27,113 nucleotides of DNA from contig CAJNDS010002756.1 of assembly GCA_905221605.1 (NCBI GenBank), positions 188,001 to 215,113 of the forward strand, given 5' to 3'. Within the stretch, counting starts at the first letter, position 1. Each line of letters opens with the position of its first letter. Source of the stretch: Symbiodinium natans. Lineage: Eukaryota; Sar; Dinophyceae; Suessiales; Symbiodiniaceae. The notes below the pieces were generated by a model. It saw only the letters and a program-made list of their open reading frames with translations. It made no database searches and had not been told where the DNA came from. The position numbers and the translations under genes are program-made. Below, in pieces: positions 7,094 through 18,465 of this stretch.

Positions 7094-9405
7094 ATGCCGA
7101 ACAAGGAGAAGCTTGCGAAGAAGAGCAAGTATGTTCCCAAGAGTCATGGTCCACGACCGGACCTTGGTTGATCGGAAGTTTGGCAGATCGTAGACCCAGG
7201 TACTTCAACAAGCTCATCGACCTGTGTGTAAACTCTCCCAATGCTCTTCTTGTTGGCGTGGGGCCCAGAACATGGACAATGAATTCGTTGATCGATTCGT
7301 ATTGAATTTCAGGTGTGGACCATGTGGCTTCCAAGCAGATGCAGGACATCCGAATGGATCTCCGGGGCCGTGCCATTGTCCTCATGGGTGGCTCGGATTT
7401 TTGTTGCTCCACGTCGCATGCTGCGTATGGGCCTGGGTTGGAAGAGATGTCAGCTGTGGGGCTCAGGCAAAAATACGATGATCCGCAAAGCCCTGGAGAT
7501 CGGCCATGAGCAGCACCCAGAGGCAAGGGGGGGGGGGAGGGGGCGGGAAAATGAACGCCAAATGGACGCCTCGTCCGGAATCTTCAGGACCCGGTCGCCT
7601 CTGAGCTATCCTGTAGTGCATCTTCTTTGTAATCACGACAAAGTGTTTCTTCAAAGTGCCCATTTGTACAGAAGAGCACACCTTGATTCCAGGCTGGCCT
7701 GGACAAGCTGCGTGCTGCCATCCAAGGAAACAGGGGCTTCATCTTCGCAACGCCTCTTGCTCCGCATCGTCACGCATGATCCGCACTGTTCCTTGTACCC
7801 ACTGGCATGGCTGTCCACTCTGTTCGTTCTTTCAAAAACTGACCACGAGGAACTGCACCTTGGACGATATCCGCGAGTGTCTTGCGAAGCACACGCGCCA
7901 GTCAGCCGCCAAGGCAGGCCAGTCGCTTGGATGAGAACAATCAGAACAATCACAAGAAGCCAGGGCTGCCCTCCAGTTTTGCCCGGGTGCCCCGCGCACC
8001 ACTTCGCACTTCGACAGCCGAGGACTTCCATCGTTGACTGGTTCATCCCTTCGGGACCCACTGGCATGGACCCTTCCCAGACGGCCTTCTTCCAGGCGCC
8101 CGTTTGCTTCGGAGTGAGCGACGGTTGTTGGACATTGTTTTGACCGTGCTACGGAAAGGTGTTTTGGAAACTTTGTGTTTCTGTGTCACGTTTGTGTGGC
8201 ACCTTTTGCTGCAGGCGCTGAACATCGGTACCAAGATCGTCAAGGGACAGATCGAGCTTGTCTCGGATTTCAAAATCTTGGCCATGGGTGAGAAGGTAAG
8301 CTAGGGTCCTTTGAAGTTCTCAGCAGCGAACAGAGTTGAGGCTGCTGTTGGAACATGTGCTGGATTGAAAGGAGTTGCAGCGTGATCTAGCAGCTTTGTC
8401 TGTCTGCATGACCGAGAGCCAGGTGTCTGCAAGCGGCGCGGTGTTGCTCGGGAAGCTGGGCATCAGACCTTTTGAGTACAAGATCGAGGCTCGTGTTCTA
8501 GTTCACTTGTCCCCAAATTCTCATACACCTGAAGGATCAGCTCCGTTCGAACATCGTGTACCAAAATCTGTATATGTGCTCACAACCTGCACATATCCCC
8601 TGAGGTGTTGGAGGTTTTCCAGGATGCGGCAGTCTTCAGCGCAGCCGTGCTGGACATGTCCGAGCAGCAGCTGATCGCCAAGCCTTTTGCTTGCAGATGC
8701 TCCCGAAATGCTGAGCACTTGCTGAACCCTAAGCGCAGTAAGCGCCTCCTAACTTCCGTGGTGTCCTGGAGAGCTTCACAGGTGGAGTTACTTTTTTAGA
8801 CTTTCCAGGGGTGAGCTTAACATGTGACGATGTATGTTGTATGTATGGTTAGCATGGTTAGTACATGTTGTGCTATGCTGCAGGTTCCTTGCAGGTGTTG
8901 CAAACATGGCAGCCTTCAGCCGAGAGGTGCGCTCCCGAAACATCTCGCTGAATGGCACGGTTTCTCTGGTTCTATCGCATTTGGCAGGTTGGCATTCCCA
9001 CGGAAGCAGGTTTGCCCCATGCATTCGGCAACGCATTCCGCAACGTTGCATCCCTGATTGCTGACATCGACTTCACTTTCAAGGAGGCAGAGTCGCTGGC
9101 CGGAAGGCCCACACAGTGCTTACACCATCTATTCACCCACATTTCCAGGTTGAGGAGGTGAAACAGTTCCTGGCGGACCCCGACGCCTATGCCGCAGCCA
9201 ACCCTGTGGCTGCCTCCGGCCCTGCGCCTGCGGCAGCGGAGGCCAAGAAGGAGGAGAAGAAGGACCGACTGAGACAGGTTGAGACAGGTTGAGACTTCAG
9301 AAAGCAAGAGCAAAAAAGCCGCTGTACAAGAGAGAGAAGCTTGCTGTGCAGGCCGTGGTTGAGGAGGAAGAGGAGGAGGAGATGGACTTCGATCTCTTCG
9401 GCTGA
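7094..9405 (+). CDS. RPLP0: 60S acidic ribosomal protein P0 (uL10), 14 exons
   Basis: Encodes the stalk-base protein that anchors P1/P2 on the large ribosomal subunit and helps recruit elongation factors. Proposed exons: 7094-7128, 7200-7255, 7313-7387, 7467-7522, 7693-7751, 7850-7924, 8023-8095, 8215-8295, 8423-8488, 8605-8681, 8884-8926, 8988-9086, 9149-9262, 9352-9405. They sum to 963 bases, or 320 aa, the normal P0 length. Recognisable segments in order: MPNKEKLAKKSKYFNKL, ASKQMQDIRMDLRG, GKNTMIRKAL, GNRGFIFAT, IPSGPTGMDPSQTAFFQAL, IGTKIVKGQIELVSD, VLDMSEQQLIAKFLAGV, an Ala/Lys-rich hinge and the acidic tail ending EEEEMDFDLFG. Eight introns begin GC, four GT and one GA; all end AG before G. 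The last junction (9262/9352) is the least certain. No frame damage is visible, so the gene looks functional. Confidence 0.93.
9270..9295 (+). repeat. Short tandem duplication in last P0 intron
   Basis: GAGACAGGTT occurs twice in a row and is followed by a third GAG, inside the intron between the hinge exon and the acidic-tail exon of P0. It could confuse placement of the GA donor at 9263. Confidence 0.6.
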
Positions 9406-10330
9406 GCAACTTGGCTGATTTCCCATCACGAATTCTGTTCAGGAGAGCTGAGCTTTCGAGAGCTGCGAGAGGAGACGAGAAGAGATGAAAAGAGTGGAGA
9501 GAACATGTGAGAACATGCTGGAATATTCCATGGGGTTCCCTGAGGCTGTTTCGTGGGCGGCTAGACTGGACTCGGGGACAGGCTGTGCGGAGAGTGTGAA
9601 AAGAGGGGCGCGGTACACGGGTGTAAGGATGTGTATGGATGTGTGCTGCTTTGATGTGCGTTTGGTGGCTTCACATGCCCTGCTCATGCCAGTGCACCTG
9701 GCAGACAATGTAAGTGCTGAACTTTTCTAAAAACACTTGCAAGCGAATCGGAGGACCTGCATTGGCTGTTTGACGTAGCAATTGAAAATTGGGCGAGCGT
9801 GGGACTTTGCTTGAAGAGCCTTGTCCGAACGGGGGTGCTGGTTTGTGTGACTGCCATTCGGCATCACCGATGTTGCCCTTGCAGCTGCCTTGCCTTCGTC
9901 TTCGTGCCCTTGCCGTGCCGGTATGCTTGCTGGGCTTGGGCTCCCTGGAACTTGCATGCTGGGTCAGGGAGGATGGCTTGCTGGATTTGGATGCGTTGAC
10001 ATGTGTTTGGATCAAGTTGCAGTTTTGTGCTGCGATAAGCTGAGTGAGCTGAGAAATGTCGCAGCTGCATGGTGGACCCGGGCGTTCAGTATGTTTAGAC
10101 AGAACAATGAGGAATCACTCTGAACAAAGCCCACAAAGACTTCGCAGCTTCCCCCAGTTTTTGTGACACCAAATCTAGAGTGTCAGCCCACAGGAAATTT
10201 GCCCGTTATGGTGCTTCCGGGCCGGAAGAAGTACGCCAACATGAAAGCCACAACCTCGTGACAGCACGGGCCATATCGGGCCATAGTTTATAACAGCACA
10301 CGCGGGAGCATCCTTAGAAATCACGCAGCC
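9406..10330. other. Intergenic region between P0 and DRG2
   Basis: No recognisable gene. The first ~100 bases after the P0 stop are GA-rich. A small direct repeat (GGGCCATA twice) lies near 10268-10285. An AG at 10327-10328, just before the DRG2 ATG, and earlier AGs are possible SL acceptors. Dinoflagellate genes rarely show a recognisable core promoter and none is claimed here. Confidence 0.4.
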
Positions 10331-11834
10331 ATGCCTGCACTCTTGGAAAAAATCGCGACCCTCGAGCTTGAGATCGCAAGGCAGGTGTTGACTTGTTCGC
10401 AGTACTCACGCCAGCCAACACTAGATCAGCAAGTCAGGGGTAGTTTGGGCTTCGGCAGTGTGGCAGTGGGTCCCAATGTCGGTTGGAAGGACCCAGAAAA
10501 ACAAGGCAACAGCAAAGCACTTGGGAGAGCTTCGGCTGCAAAGAGGACACACATGGCCTTGGTGCGGCCAAGGGCTCCGAACTCATGTTGCATGACGCGT
10601 GCTACTGCCGATGTCGGCCTTCAGCTGAGGATCTCAAAGCCAAGTTGTGTGCCGCGAGAAGGGCAGCTTGCCAAGTGTGGATATGGCTGTTCTTGAACAC
10701 TCACTGCATATTTAAAAACATCACCGCCCCAGCTTGTCCGGCAGGCCACAATTACACGAATTACACGCGTTTACGTCGGGGCATAATCACTTGTGCAGGG
10801 AAGGATGGCGTTTTGTTTGTTTCTTCTCCGGTTGCTCGGCCAAGGAGGATTGTGCAAGACTTGCATTCTGCAAGTAGAGATCTTTAAGATTGTGGTCAGC
10901 AGCATAATTGTTTGTTACGCTATGCTGCACTTCGCTGCATGGCAGTTTTGGTCACCTCTTGACGGCACACATCTTGCATGTTCAAACTCCCAGAATCTGC
11001 TAGTGGTGCATAGTGGTGCTGGCCCTACTTGTCTCTGGCCGGGCCCTGGATTAGCTTGATTAAATACTGTGCCGCCGCAGAGGAGCTCATCAGCCCAGAG
11101 AAAGCTGGAGGTGGCGGCAAAGCGAAAGGTTTCGAGGCTTCGAGAAATTGCAATTTGTCGTGAAAGCTGTCGAAGTCGCACACTGTATGGAATGGCAGAG
11201 CAGGTGCAAAGATTTGGGGATTCGCGATGTGCACTCATCGGCTTCCCTTCGGCGCGAAGCTCGATGCAGCGTCGCAGTAGCATAACCACGACAGCCTAGT
11301 TTCCAACCTTCCCGCCTAGGTCTTGCACTAGCACTGCTTAATGACATTTTATGCAACACCCACGCAGTTATCCATGGATTCAGGGCTGGCTGTACTGGCC
11401 CAGTCGCTGATTGGCTAAGGTTGGCAAGTCGTCTCTCCTTACCGCGCTGACGGGTGTGCAGTCGGAGGCAGTAGAAAGCATGACGAAGACTTATGAGTGG
11501 CAAGCGCATTCGGATTTGTTGAGGCGGCGGCCTACGAGTTCACAACCTTGACTTGCATTCCAGGCACACGCCCTAAATGAAGGCAGTAGTGGGAAGTGCG
11601 TTTTTTCCATGCTGTAACAGAGCAGTTTGGTGGTGGCACCGGTATCAACACGATTCCTGTTTGCAATTCCGGGTAAAGTTTGCCTGTCAGGTTTCTGCAT
11701 GCGTGACCGCGTCATGTCGTTGCGCCTATATGCTTTGATATGTCTTGTTCGTCAAGGAGTCATCAACTACAACGATTGCAAGATTCAGCTTCTTGACCTT
11801 CCCGGAATCATCACGGGCGCAGCGCAGGGCAAAG
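10331..11834 (+). CDS. DRG2: DRG2/Rbg2-type developmentally regulated GTP-binding protein, exons 1-8
   Basis: Encodes the N-terminal half of an OBG/DRG-family GTPase, which in other eukaryotes binds a DFRP partner and associates with translating ribosomes. Exons: 10331-10380, 10490-10526, 10630-10662, 11083-11136, 11204-11251, 11420-11467, 11524-11563, 11757-11834. The spliced product begins MPALLEKIATLELEIAR, continues TQKNKATAKHLG, and carries the G1 loop GFPSVGKSS (residues 71-79), the switch region YEFTTLTCIPG and the G3 motif DLPG (117-120) before IITGAAQGKG. These match DRG2 more closely than DRG1 (EIARTQKNKAT, SEAA-YEFTTLTCIPG). The ATG is the family start. Introns 1 and 3-8 begin GC and intron 2 begins GA; every acceptor is AG-G. 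The frame is left in phase 1 at 11834 and resumes at 25030. Confidence 0.9.
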
Positions 11835-12779
11835 GCTGGACAGGGTGTTCGCCGCGTTTGCTGCTTACACCGATCAACAAGAAGCCTCTGGAGCAAGCTG
11901 TTTGGCGGTTTGAAGCTCCACCCATGCCTTGTCGCAGCAAGTCGCAGTCTTCAAAAATGATGACAGCTTCAAGGGTCCGGCAGTCGATCAAGCAGCTAGA
12001 AGGGGTTGAGGGGTTGTGAAGAAGTAGAGTGCAAAAGACAAGCTCACCACTCAAGCTCTCCACTATGCAGCGAGGCCGTCAGCTTTCTTAGCTTAGTCGT
12101 GACTGGTTTCTGGGCCAAGTTCCAAAGTGCCATCAAACTTGAGCTTGGGCTTGCTCCCGACTTGCGAGCTTGCATGTTGCCTGCCAGCCATGCCTGCGGT
12201 GAGACTTTGGGCGGTTGCAGGCCCAAAGTTTTGTGGACTTCATACCCTTGTTTTCAGCCTGTAGTATCCTCCAGTCACCTGGCAAGTTGAAGGTGGAGGT
12301 TGAAAGGCTATTTGACGTCGCAGGTGTCGTTGGCTTGAGGCGCCCCTGCATGCAGGATGGATCTTTGCATCTTTCCCTGCTGCATCAGCGGACTGTCACG
12401 AGGCGGTGCTGTCTTTACGCGGACCATGGGTGGTAGACATGGGTGTCCTCACATTGCGGCAATGGCTTTGAATCTCCGGCCAGAGCTGTGCCGCATGTTT
12501 GCGTATGATAATAGAGCAGCACACGAATTGGTGTGGAGGAAGACTTTCGATGCGTTGCTTGGCTTGGCTGATTTGGCAGTGAACACCCTTGCGGCGCAGT
12601 AGGAGTTCCCTTCAAATCTTCTTATTGCATTTGTCACAGTAGTGGGAAGTGAGCCGACAGAAGGCGAATTCCGCTGGGTGTTAGGAAGTGCAGAGTCAGG
12701 TGCCAAGGATGGGACCTACGCATGAGAACTAGGTTAGGGCGTACCATGCATACCCTTTCAGCGAGGTTTTCGGGCTTCA
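11835..12779. other. Unassigned stretch with exon-like pieces
   Basis: No confident gene. Two + strand segments read as plausible protein: about 12293-12340 (VEVERLFDVAGVVGLRR) after an AG-G, and about 12465-12593 (ALNLRPELCRMFAYDNRAAH, then ELVWRKTFDALLGLADLA). They may be exons of the unidentified gene(s) that follow. Confidence 0.25.
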
Positions 12780-12958
12780 GTGCAGCTGCAGTTGCATGTG
12801 TGCTTGTGTCATCGAAATTACGGTTGCGACGTTATGTTCCGTGGGCCTCCTTATGAGGACCATTCGGCCCGCTGTGTGCATCCTAGCCACGTTTGTGATG
12901 GCCTCGTCGACTGCACGGACGCTTCCGATGAAGTGGATTGTGGACTTGCAGGCAGGCT
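12780..12958 (+). CDS. Exon with LDL-receptor class A module (unidentified gene)
   Basis: The open frame contains a typical LDLa C-terminal half: RCVHPSHVCDGLVDC followed by TDASDEVDC. The C-D-G-x2-D-C-x-D-x-S-D-E-x2-C pattern with the calcium-binding acidic residues is intact. Upstream cysteines (CLCHRNYGCD) could complete the six-cysteine module. LDLa modules occur in extracellular or lumenal parts of secreted and membrane proteins and bind calcium and protein ligands. Exact exon edges are uncertain: the frame may start after an AG near 12779 and end at a GA or GC dinucleotide near 12949-12955. Whether it belongs with the coiled-coil exons at 13.0 kb or the cysteine module at 15.2 kb is unknown. 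Confidence 0.6.
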
Positions 12959-13004
12959 GAGAGACTGTTTGCCATTTTGCGGTTGAGACCGACCAGCCTG
13001 GCAG

Positions 13005-13298
13005 GCCATCTCAGTGGTGCAGACGGCCAACCTGATGTGCTGTCGGTCGCGGCCCTGGAGCAGGCAAGGCCATCAGAGTTGATTGGAAGTTGCGCTGTGC
13101 ATGCTGTGCAAATTTGTTGCAGGCACAGCTAGCCAAGACCGTGGAACGAGCGCATCGGCATGTGGCCCGGCCTGAGCATCTGGCACCCTGCATCACCTTG
13201 CCATCCAAGTGCAAGACCGTCAGACCTGTGCCAAGGAGGCAGATAGCAGGAAAAAGGCTGAGCAGTTGAAGAAGCTCGAAGAGTCTATTGTCCACGAA
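13005..13298 (+). CDS. Three-exon piece of an unidentified, partly coiled-coil protein
   Basis: Exons 13005-13063, 13123-13182 and 13239-13298 join in phase across two GC-AG introns with G after each AG, the same style as the confirmed genes. The product runs GADGQPDVLSVAALEQ, AQLAKTVERAHRHVARPEHL and ADSRKKAEQLKKLEESIVHE. The second and third exons are each exactly 60 bases and are charged and helical, suggesting a coiled coil. No family was recognised. Neighbouring exon-like pieces (about 13828-13890, DLFRTFLLSEALLHLLPENG; about 14291-14362, DQLKLLNHEARSSKRDLAKR) may belong to the same gene but could not be joined with confidence. Confidence 0.4.
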
Positions 13299-14588
13299 GC
13301 TCAGCCACTCGCAACAGCAGGTGTTGGAAGCTTCTCTCGCTTGCTTCTTGCTTGAGCATCCATGTAGGCAGGGTGAAGTGCACATGGAGTGCCTATGTGT
13401 GCCAAGCCTATGTGCCCAGGAAAGCGCTGCGAGGTTCAGCCGATGAGAAAACGAGCTGCCGCAATGCGGAACAGGGAACGGAGTGCTTCAGCCACGTGCT
13501 TCCTGCCTCGAAGCAACAAAAAATCAATGGACCAGTGACCACAGTGGGACTGCATGTGATTTTGAGAGATGTAGGGATGTGTTGCCCCAGGCTTTACGCC
13601 ATGAGCCACGGCATCTATGAGCATCCGAAGTGGCACCTTGGCGCAGGTTGAGGGAAGCTGAAGGAACTCATTTCCCAAGCCCTTTCCGAAAGTGTTTGAT
13701 GGAACATGATGCAACCCAGGTACCCTGGCCTTTCCTCCGGTTCAGACTTCTCAAGCTTTCAGGTTTCTGTGCTTGCATTCATCGCCCAGCATAACCTGCG
13801 TCTGCGCATTGCCTGTGTGTTGCAGATCTGTTTCGGACGTTTTTGCTATCTGAGGCGCTGCTGCACCTGCTGCCAGAAAATGGCTGCTCACGACCGTGCA
13901 AAGCAACACGGCAGCAGGGCTTCAGCCTTTGAATTTCAGCCTTTGCAAAGGCAGTTCCTGACAAGAAGTGCTGGGAGAGAGGGGTGGGGTGGTAGGGGGG
14001 GGGGATGCGTAGTTAACAGGGAAATGGGTCGGCGTGCAATCTTATCATCTGCAGCATTCCCAGGGCGTGGCCTGCCTGCAGTTGCGGCTGCAGCCTCTGT
14101 GCTTGCTGCGCGTGGACTGGCTTCAGCAGGCTCATCCTTTGTCGTTGGCCAAAGAAAAGCTTGGAGACATGAAGTTGGTGTGGCGCACAAACAAGAAACA
14201 GGTGGAGCTGATTCAGCATCCTGGCTGGTACCCGGAACTTACGGAGACTTTTTTGCACAGAGAAGTGCATGTACTGCAGCTTTGCTGCAGTGATCAGCTC
14301 AAGCTTCTCAACCACGAGGCTCGCTCCAGCAAGCGAGATCTGGCCAAGCGCCTCGAGTCCATGCAGAGATCTTGTATCAGTGTATTCGTCAGTGTTTTAA
14401 TGTTGTCCAAGGGTTTGCTAGTCCTGGAACAAGTGAGGTATCAGTCAAGTGCCTTGTTTGAATGCGCGAAAACATTTTTATAGGACCGTGAGCTTTTCAA
14501 CGTTTTTTGTGTTCAGCAGGACCTGGCCTGCTGATTTTTGAGGTCTTTGAGTTCTCTTTTGAACCTTTCGTCCCATCCACCTCACAAG
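13299..14588. other. Unresolved exon/intron territory
   Basis: Several short + strand segments look coding but no consistent splice chain was found. A G-rich run (GGGGTGGGGTGGTAGGGGGGG) lies at about 13982-14004. Nothing was identified by family. Confidence 0.3.
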
Positions 14589-15546
14589 GCTTCGAAACCC
14601 CTGCTGGATAGCGGCAAGCGGGCAAAGTTTGATGGCAAAGCGATGTCCCAAGGAGTTTGTGGCAGCGCGGTGACCCGAATTGCTACCGACCTTGTGAGTT
14701 GGGTGAGGCCGGAAGTTGCCCCACCAGTTTTTTCGGGGCTTTGGCAAGACTTTGGTTGAACTGACAGAGGAGAATGATGCACACTTGCTACACCTCGTTC
14801 GGGCAAGACACCAGGCAGGCGTAGCATGGACTTGCGGAGTATTCACGGAGTGACATACAAGGTCGTGTGAAGTTCCGTGATGGCTGGATGCCAGGCGGGC
14901 ACGTCTTTGCACTCACCGGACAAGATGCGCTCCACAGCGATTTTGGAGGTGGGTGTGTGCAGGGGACGCAGGTGAGACTCTGTCAGATCTCTGGAGTGCC
15001 GATGGGCTTTCGGGGGCGTAGCTAACTCGTTCAGAAGGCGTCCGGTTTCATGCGGTTCCGGATCCGTTTTCGAGCTTTTCGGTTACATCAGCTTTGATTT
15101 GGCCTTGGCTGATGTCCCGAAGAGGCCGCGAGGCAGCCTGCATCAGCCGAGCGATGCAGCTCGGCCGCATAACGATGTTTATTTAGGAGGGGGTATGATT
15201 CGGTGTGACATGAGCATGAGGTGATGAACATGGGGTGGCCTACCTGCCCTTGGACATGCCCGGAGTGGCCCCGCACTTTGCCGACGCATGGCTGGTTTGA
15301 TGGAGATCTTCTGAACACGTGCATCTCAAACCTTTATTCCTCTCAGGAGAACGTCCGTCGTTGCCAGGAGTCCTGCTCCTCCGTGCCTGGAGCTGCGCCC
15401 AAGCAAGAACATGGACCCAGTTCATCACGACACGATCTAGTACACGAACCAGTGTAAGTGTATCGACATCACTCAGATCGCTCCTTCGTGAGGCGTACTA
15501 TAGTTTTGATGGGCCCACCGGCGTCTGCCACTGCGAAGCTGCAGAG
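14589..15546 (+). CDS. Six-exon piece of an unidentified protein with PAN/Apple-like cysteine module
   Basis: Exons 14589-14693, 14770-14818, 14862-14948, 15221-15285, 15347-15391 and 15493 to about 15546 keep one frame through every junction (two GT and three GC donors, all acceptors AG-G). The product reads LLDSGKRAKFDGKAMSQ, NDAHLLHLVRARHQ, GRVKFRDGWMPGGHVFALTG, then VAYLPLDMPGVAPHFADENV, RRCQESCSSVPGAYYSF and DGPTGVCHCEAA. The last part has the layout PLDMPG ... CQ..C....G.YYSF.G..G.CHC, reminiscent of PAN/Apple-like repeats in large extracellular dinoflagellate proteins. With the LDLa exon upstream this suggests one secreted or membrane protein, but the link was not proven. 5' and 3' ends are unknown. 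Confidence 0.5.
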
Positions 15547-16084
15547 GTGCCGCGTCACAGCGCTGTGCAACCAGGGCTTTTGCAGATTTCGCACGCAGCG
15601 CAAAAACGAAGAGACGTGGCCCTTAAGGTCGGGATGAGGCACCAGGGAAGCTGGGGCTTCATCAGCGGCAGTGTGGGATGTCATGGTGTGGCTCGACCTG
15701 GAGAAAGGGCGCCATTCAGTGTGGGCACATCTCATTTTGACCTGCATCAAGGTGGCCCTTCACCCAGACACCCAGTTGATCGTCCGGTACTTGGATTTGG
15801 GTTGCTACCAGGCCATACCCCATGGGTGAATCGTCTGTCGGAGGTTGAGGATGGGGCGGCGAACCCGAACCCCAACCGACCACCAACACACAGTAGAGGG
15901 GCTGACCGAAAGTCCTGAACCAAAAAGAAATCGCCTCCAGGGCCGGCATGAACCCCTGAAGCACACATTACCTCAGTGGGCGGCAAATGCCAGGCCGGTG
16001 TCTTCTTCACCGGGACGCCTAGTGGCGAGTCCTATGAGGTGGGCGAAGAAGAAATGGGTCTAAGGATGTTGCACACTTGAGGCG
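15547..16084. other. No gene recognised
   Basis: A + strand frame stays open to about 15918 but its later part (proline/asparagine-rich) shows no family features and no good splice boundaries. Confidence 0.3.
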
Positions 16085-16215
16085 TGCATGGTTTTGCGAT
16101 GATGCGATAGCGTGCGATGCGTGCAATTTGTGACCATATCGTGCGATGCGTGCGATGCGTGCGATGTCGTGCGATGTCGTGCGATATCGTGGGATATCGT
16201 GGGGTATCGTACGGG
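16085..16215. repeat. Degenerate tandem repeat, unit about 9-10 bases
   Basis: Repeated GCGATGCGT and GCGATGTCGT units drift to CGATATCGTGG and GGGGTATCGT. The array directly precedes the LINE D fragment and its translation creates a spurious Cys/Arg-rich N-terminus for that frame. Confidence 0.8.
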
Positions 16216-16749
16216 GTGCTCCCGGGATCGGGTCTTCGACGTGTCTGGCAGTGGACTAGGCATCAGGTTGTACAGACCTTGCAGCAACGTGCCCATGCGA
16301 GTTACCGCGCAGAATTGCTGGCAGTACCTTCGCTGGCCAATTATGCGGTCTATCAGCCTCGATTGCATTGCCTGGTCAGCATACACTCCTCCGGGCTCCC
16401 CATCTCCGCAGTCCGAGAGTGGACCCTGGCCCGGTGTGGCCATCACCCATTTACGGATGGTAGGAGCGCCCGTCATTCGCACAGGACGGACTCTCTGTGC
16501 CTTTGTGGTGACCAGTGCAACCTGCTTCACGCAATTCGAGCTTGTCCATTGCTGGCCTCGCAACGGCGTCACTGGCTCACTCGTCTGGGGTTACAGCGCG
16601 TTCCTCAGTTTGGAGATGATGAGTTGCTTCGCTGGATCTTTGACCCCAGCTTGGTTCTGAACAGTCGTTCATCTGTCAATGCTCATGTCCACTATGTGGC
16701 AGCCATCTGCCAGATTGCTCGCAACTTGTTGGCGGGCTTGCAGCTATGA
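16216..16749 (+). mobile_element. LINE D fragment: C-terminal zinc-knuckle region of a non-LTR polyprotein
   Basis: One open frame with similarity from about 16230 to a stop at 16747-16749. It contains AVREWTLARCGHHPFTDGR, then CLCGDQCNLLHAIRACP, a C-x-C-x8-H-x4-C finger of the type found after the reverse transcriptase in many LINEs, then RRHWLTRLG and a helical tail ending AICQIARNLLAGLQL. No RT motifs are present, so the copy is 5' truncated, as LINE insertions usually are. The frame is intact, suggesting a fairly young fragment. The 3' side runs through about 110 bases into a TG/CG-rich microsatellite (16870-16905), which could mark the element end. It differs from LINE B and C and may come from an APE-type family such as LINE A, which cannot be tested here. 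Confidence 0.55.
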
Positions 16750-18465
16750 GCGTAGTACTGGATTGTTCGGCGGCCAATGTGCCTGGCCGTTTGTAGTGTA
16801 TATATGTACTGACCGTCAACGGTTGTTCAAGGACAGACTCTCTATCGTGTGCTATCGTGCGTGCGTGTGTGGGCTGGCTGGGTGGGTGTGTGTGTGTGCG
16901 CGCGGGGTTCATGGCCCATGAAGCTGTGGCCGAAGACCATGTCAGTGAAGCCGAGATTGCGTTGTGCTGGATTGTTGTCCTGGCGATTGCTTGAAGGGGG
17001 CATAGGAAGATCAGGGAATATTGAGTATCTGCAAGTCGACAGCTGAGGCTAACTCACTTCAATGCCAACGTCGGTGCCAGCAACTTGCTCAGGGGGTTTC
17101 AATGCGAGCATGATCAGTGTTTTGCAAGGTGCAGTTGACGCGAAGTCTTGCTGCAAATGAAGGACAGTTCCGGAGCTTTGTGAGCATTTCGTGTTCTTCA
17201 GCCGTGGCCTCGATGTTGTCGACTGCATTGTGGGCAGTTTCCTGAAAACGAAAGAATGCTGAGCCTCTTGACCTGGGGCATCAGAGCTCAGGTGAAATCG
17301 GGCTCGTGTGCATGTAATGCCGCATTCCACATCGTAAACTGGATAGTAGCGGGGCCTCTCCCAAGCGTCCTCGATTTCATGCCAACGTTGCCGATGCTGA
17401 AAAGGCCCTCAATCAACGATCAGGCATCGATACTGCTTCCAAAAAGCATTTGAGCCATTCACGTGTGGAAGGCTATATCGGTTCCGTACCAAGTCCGTGG
17501 ATTTCGTCACCACGATAGTGTCTTATGTGTCTTCAGTTGCCCTGGCCTGGTCAAGATTCTATGCAAGACTGCAAGACCAGCAGCATCGACAGCAGTACGT
17601 CTTTGTCATTTGTGGTCCATCGGCCGCTTCTGGTGTGGAAGAGCTGATCGAAATATCAGTTCCTGAAAGAACTGTTCCTTGCCTTCCTTGCTTGACAAAG
17701 GGCGTCGTGCCCCGTGCTTGTTGAAGATCGCTTTGCTTTGAGCAAGGCGGGTTGCTACATCACTAGTCGTTGGACTGGCGAACTGGTTTCCACACCAGTT
17801 TCAGTGCAGCAAGCCACGAGGCCATTCATCAAGTCCATGAGCTTCCGCAGCAGAGGTTGTGTGCATTTTGAACCCGTCGACGCGTGACATTTCGTGACTT
17901 TCCCCAACCTGGTTACCGTGGTGTTACCACAGAGCCGTAGAGACTTCACGGTAGGTGCTGTGGTAAAGGAGCCTGTAATGCTGTGAAAAACCTGTGAATC
18001 CTATTCTGAGGTGTCAGGCAAGTCAATGTTTTCTGACTAGCCGAGGCTCCACAAAAGGTTTGCTGATGGCTAGGGACTACAGTGACGAAGAATGTGGCGT
18101 CATGGATTGTCGAGCCTGATTTTGTTTGATGCTCGAACGACCGCTGCGCCGAGTGGGACAGCATCTTAACCAAGGTTTGCAGTAAAGGGGTGTTTCATTC
18201 AAGCTGGGATCCTCGCAGGCTTGACAGGATCAACTGGATAAATTATGAGAGAAGGGGTAGTTGTCAGATAACGCCTGTCTGGGGCGCGAGTTTGGGAGAC
18301 CGGGGGCAGTGGGGGTACAGCTGCAGGCAGCACTTGGCTCTGCACAGTAGAGAGGTATAGACAGGTGGCTTCATTGGTAGCAGCATACCTAAAGTTTCAC
18401 TTCCGACTGTGGATGTTCCTTGCATCTCTTTGTCTGCTGACCACGTTGTAGCCAGTTTGAACGCC
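16750..18465. other. Long stretch without an assigned gene
   Basis: Contains the TG/CG-rich run at 16870-16905. A + strand frame at about 17497-17670 (QQYVFVICGPSAASGVEEL) looks weakly coding, but it has no convincing acceptor/donor pair and no family match. Otherwise nothing was seen. The 100 bases before 18466 probably hold the leader of the channel gene. Confidence 0.3.

Noticed and set aside
13706-14293. 195-codon + strand frame as a single-exon gene
   Set aside because: It crosses a G-rich run and several better exon-like segments in other frames; composition is not protein-like throughout.
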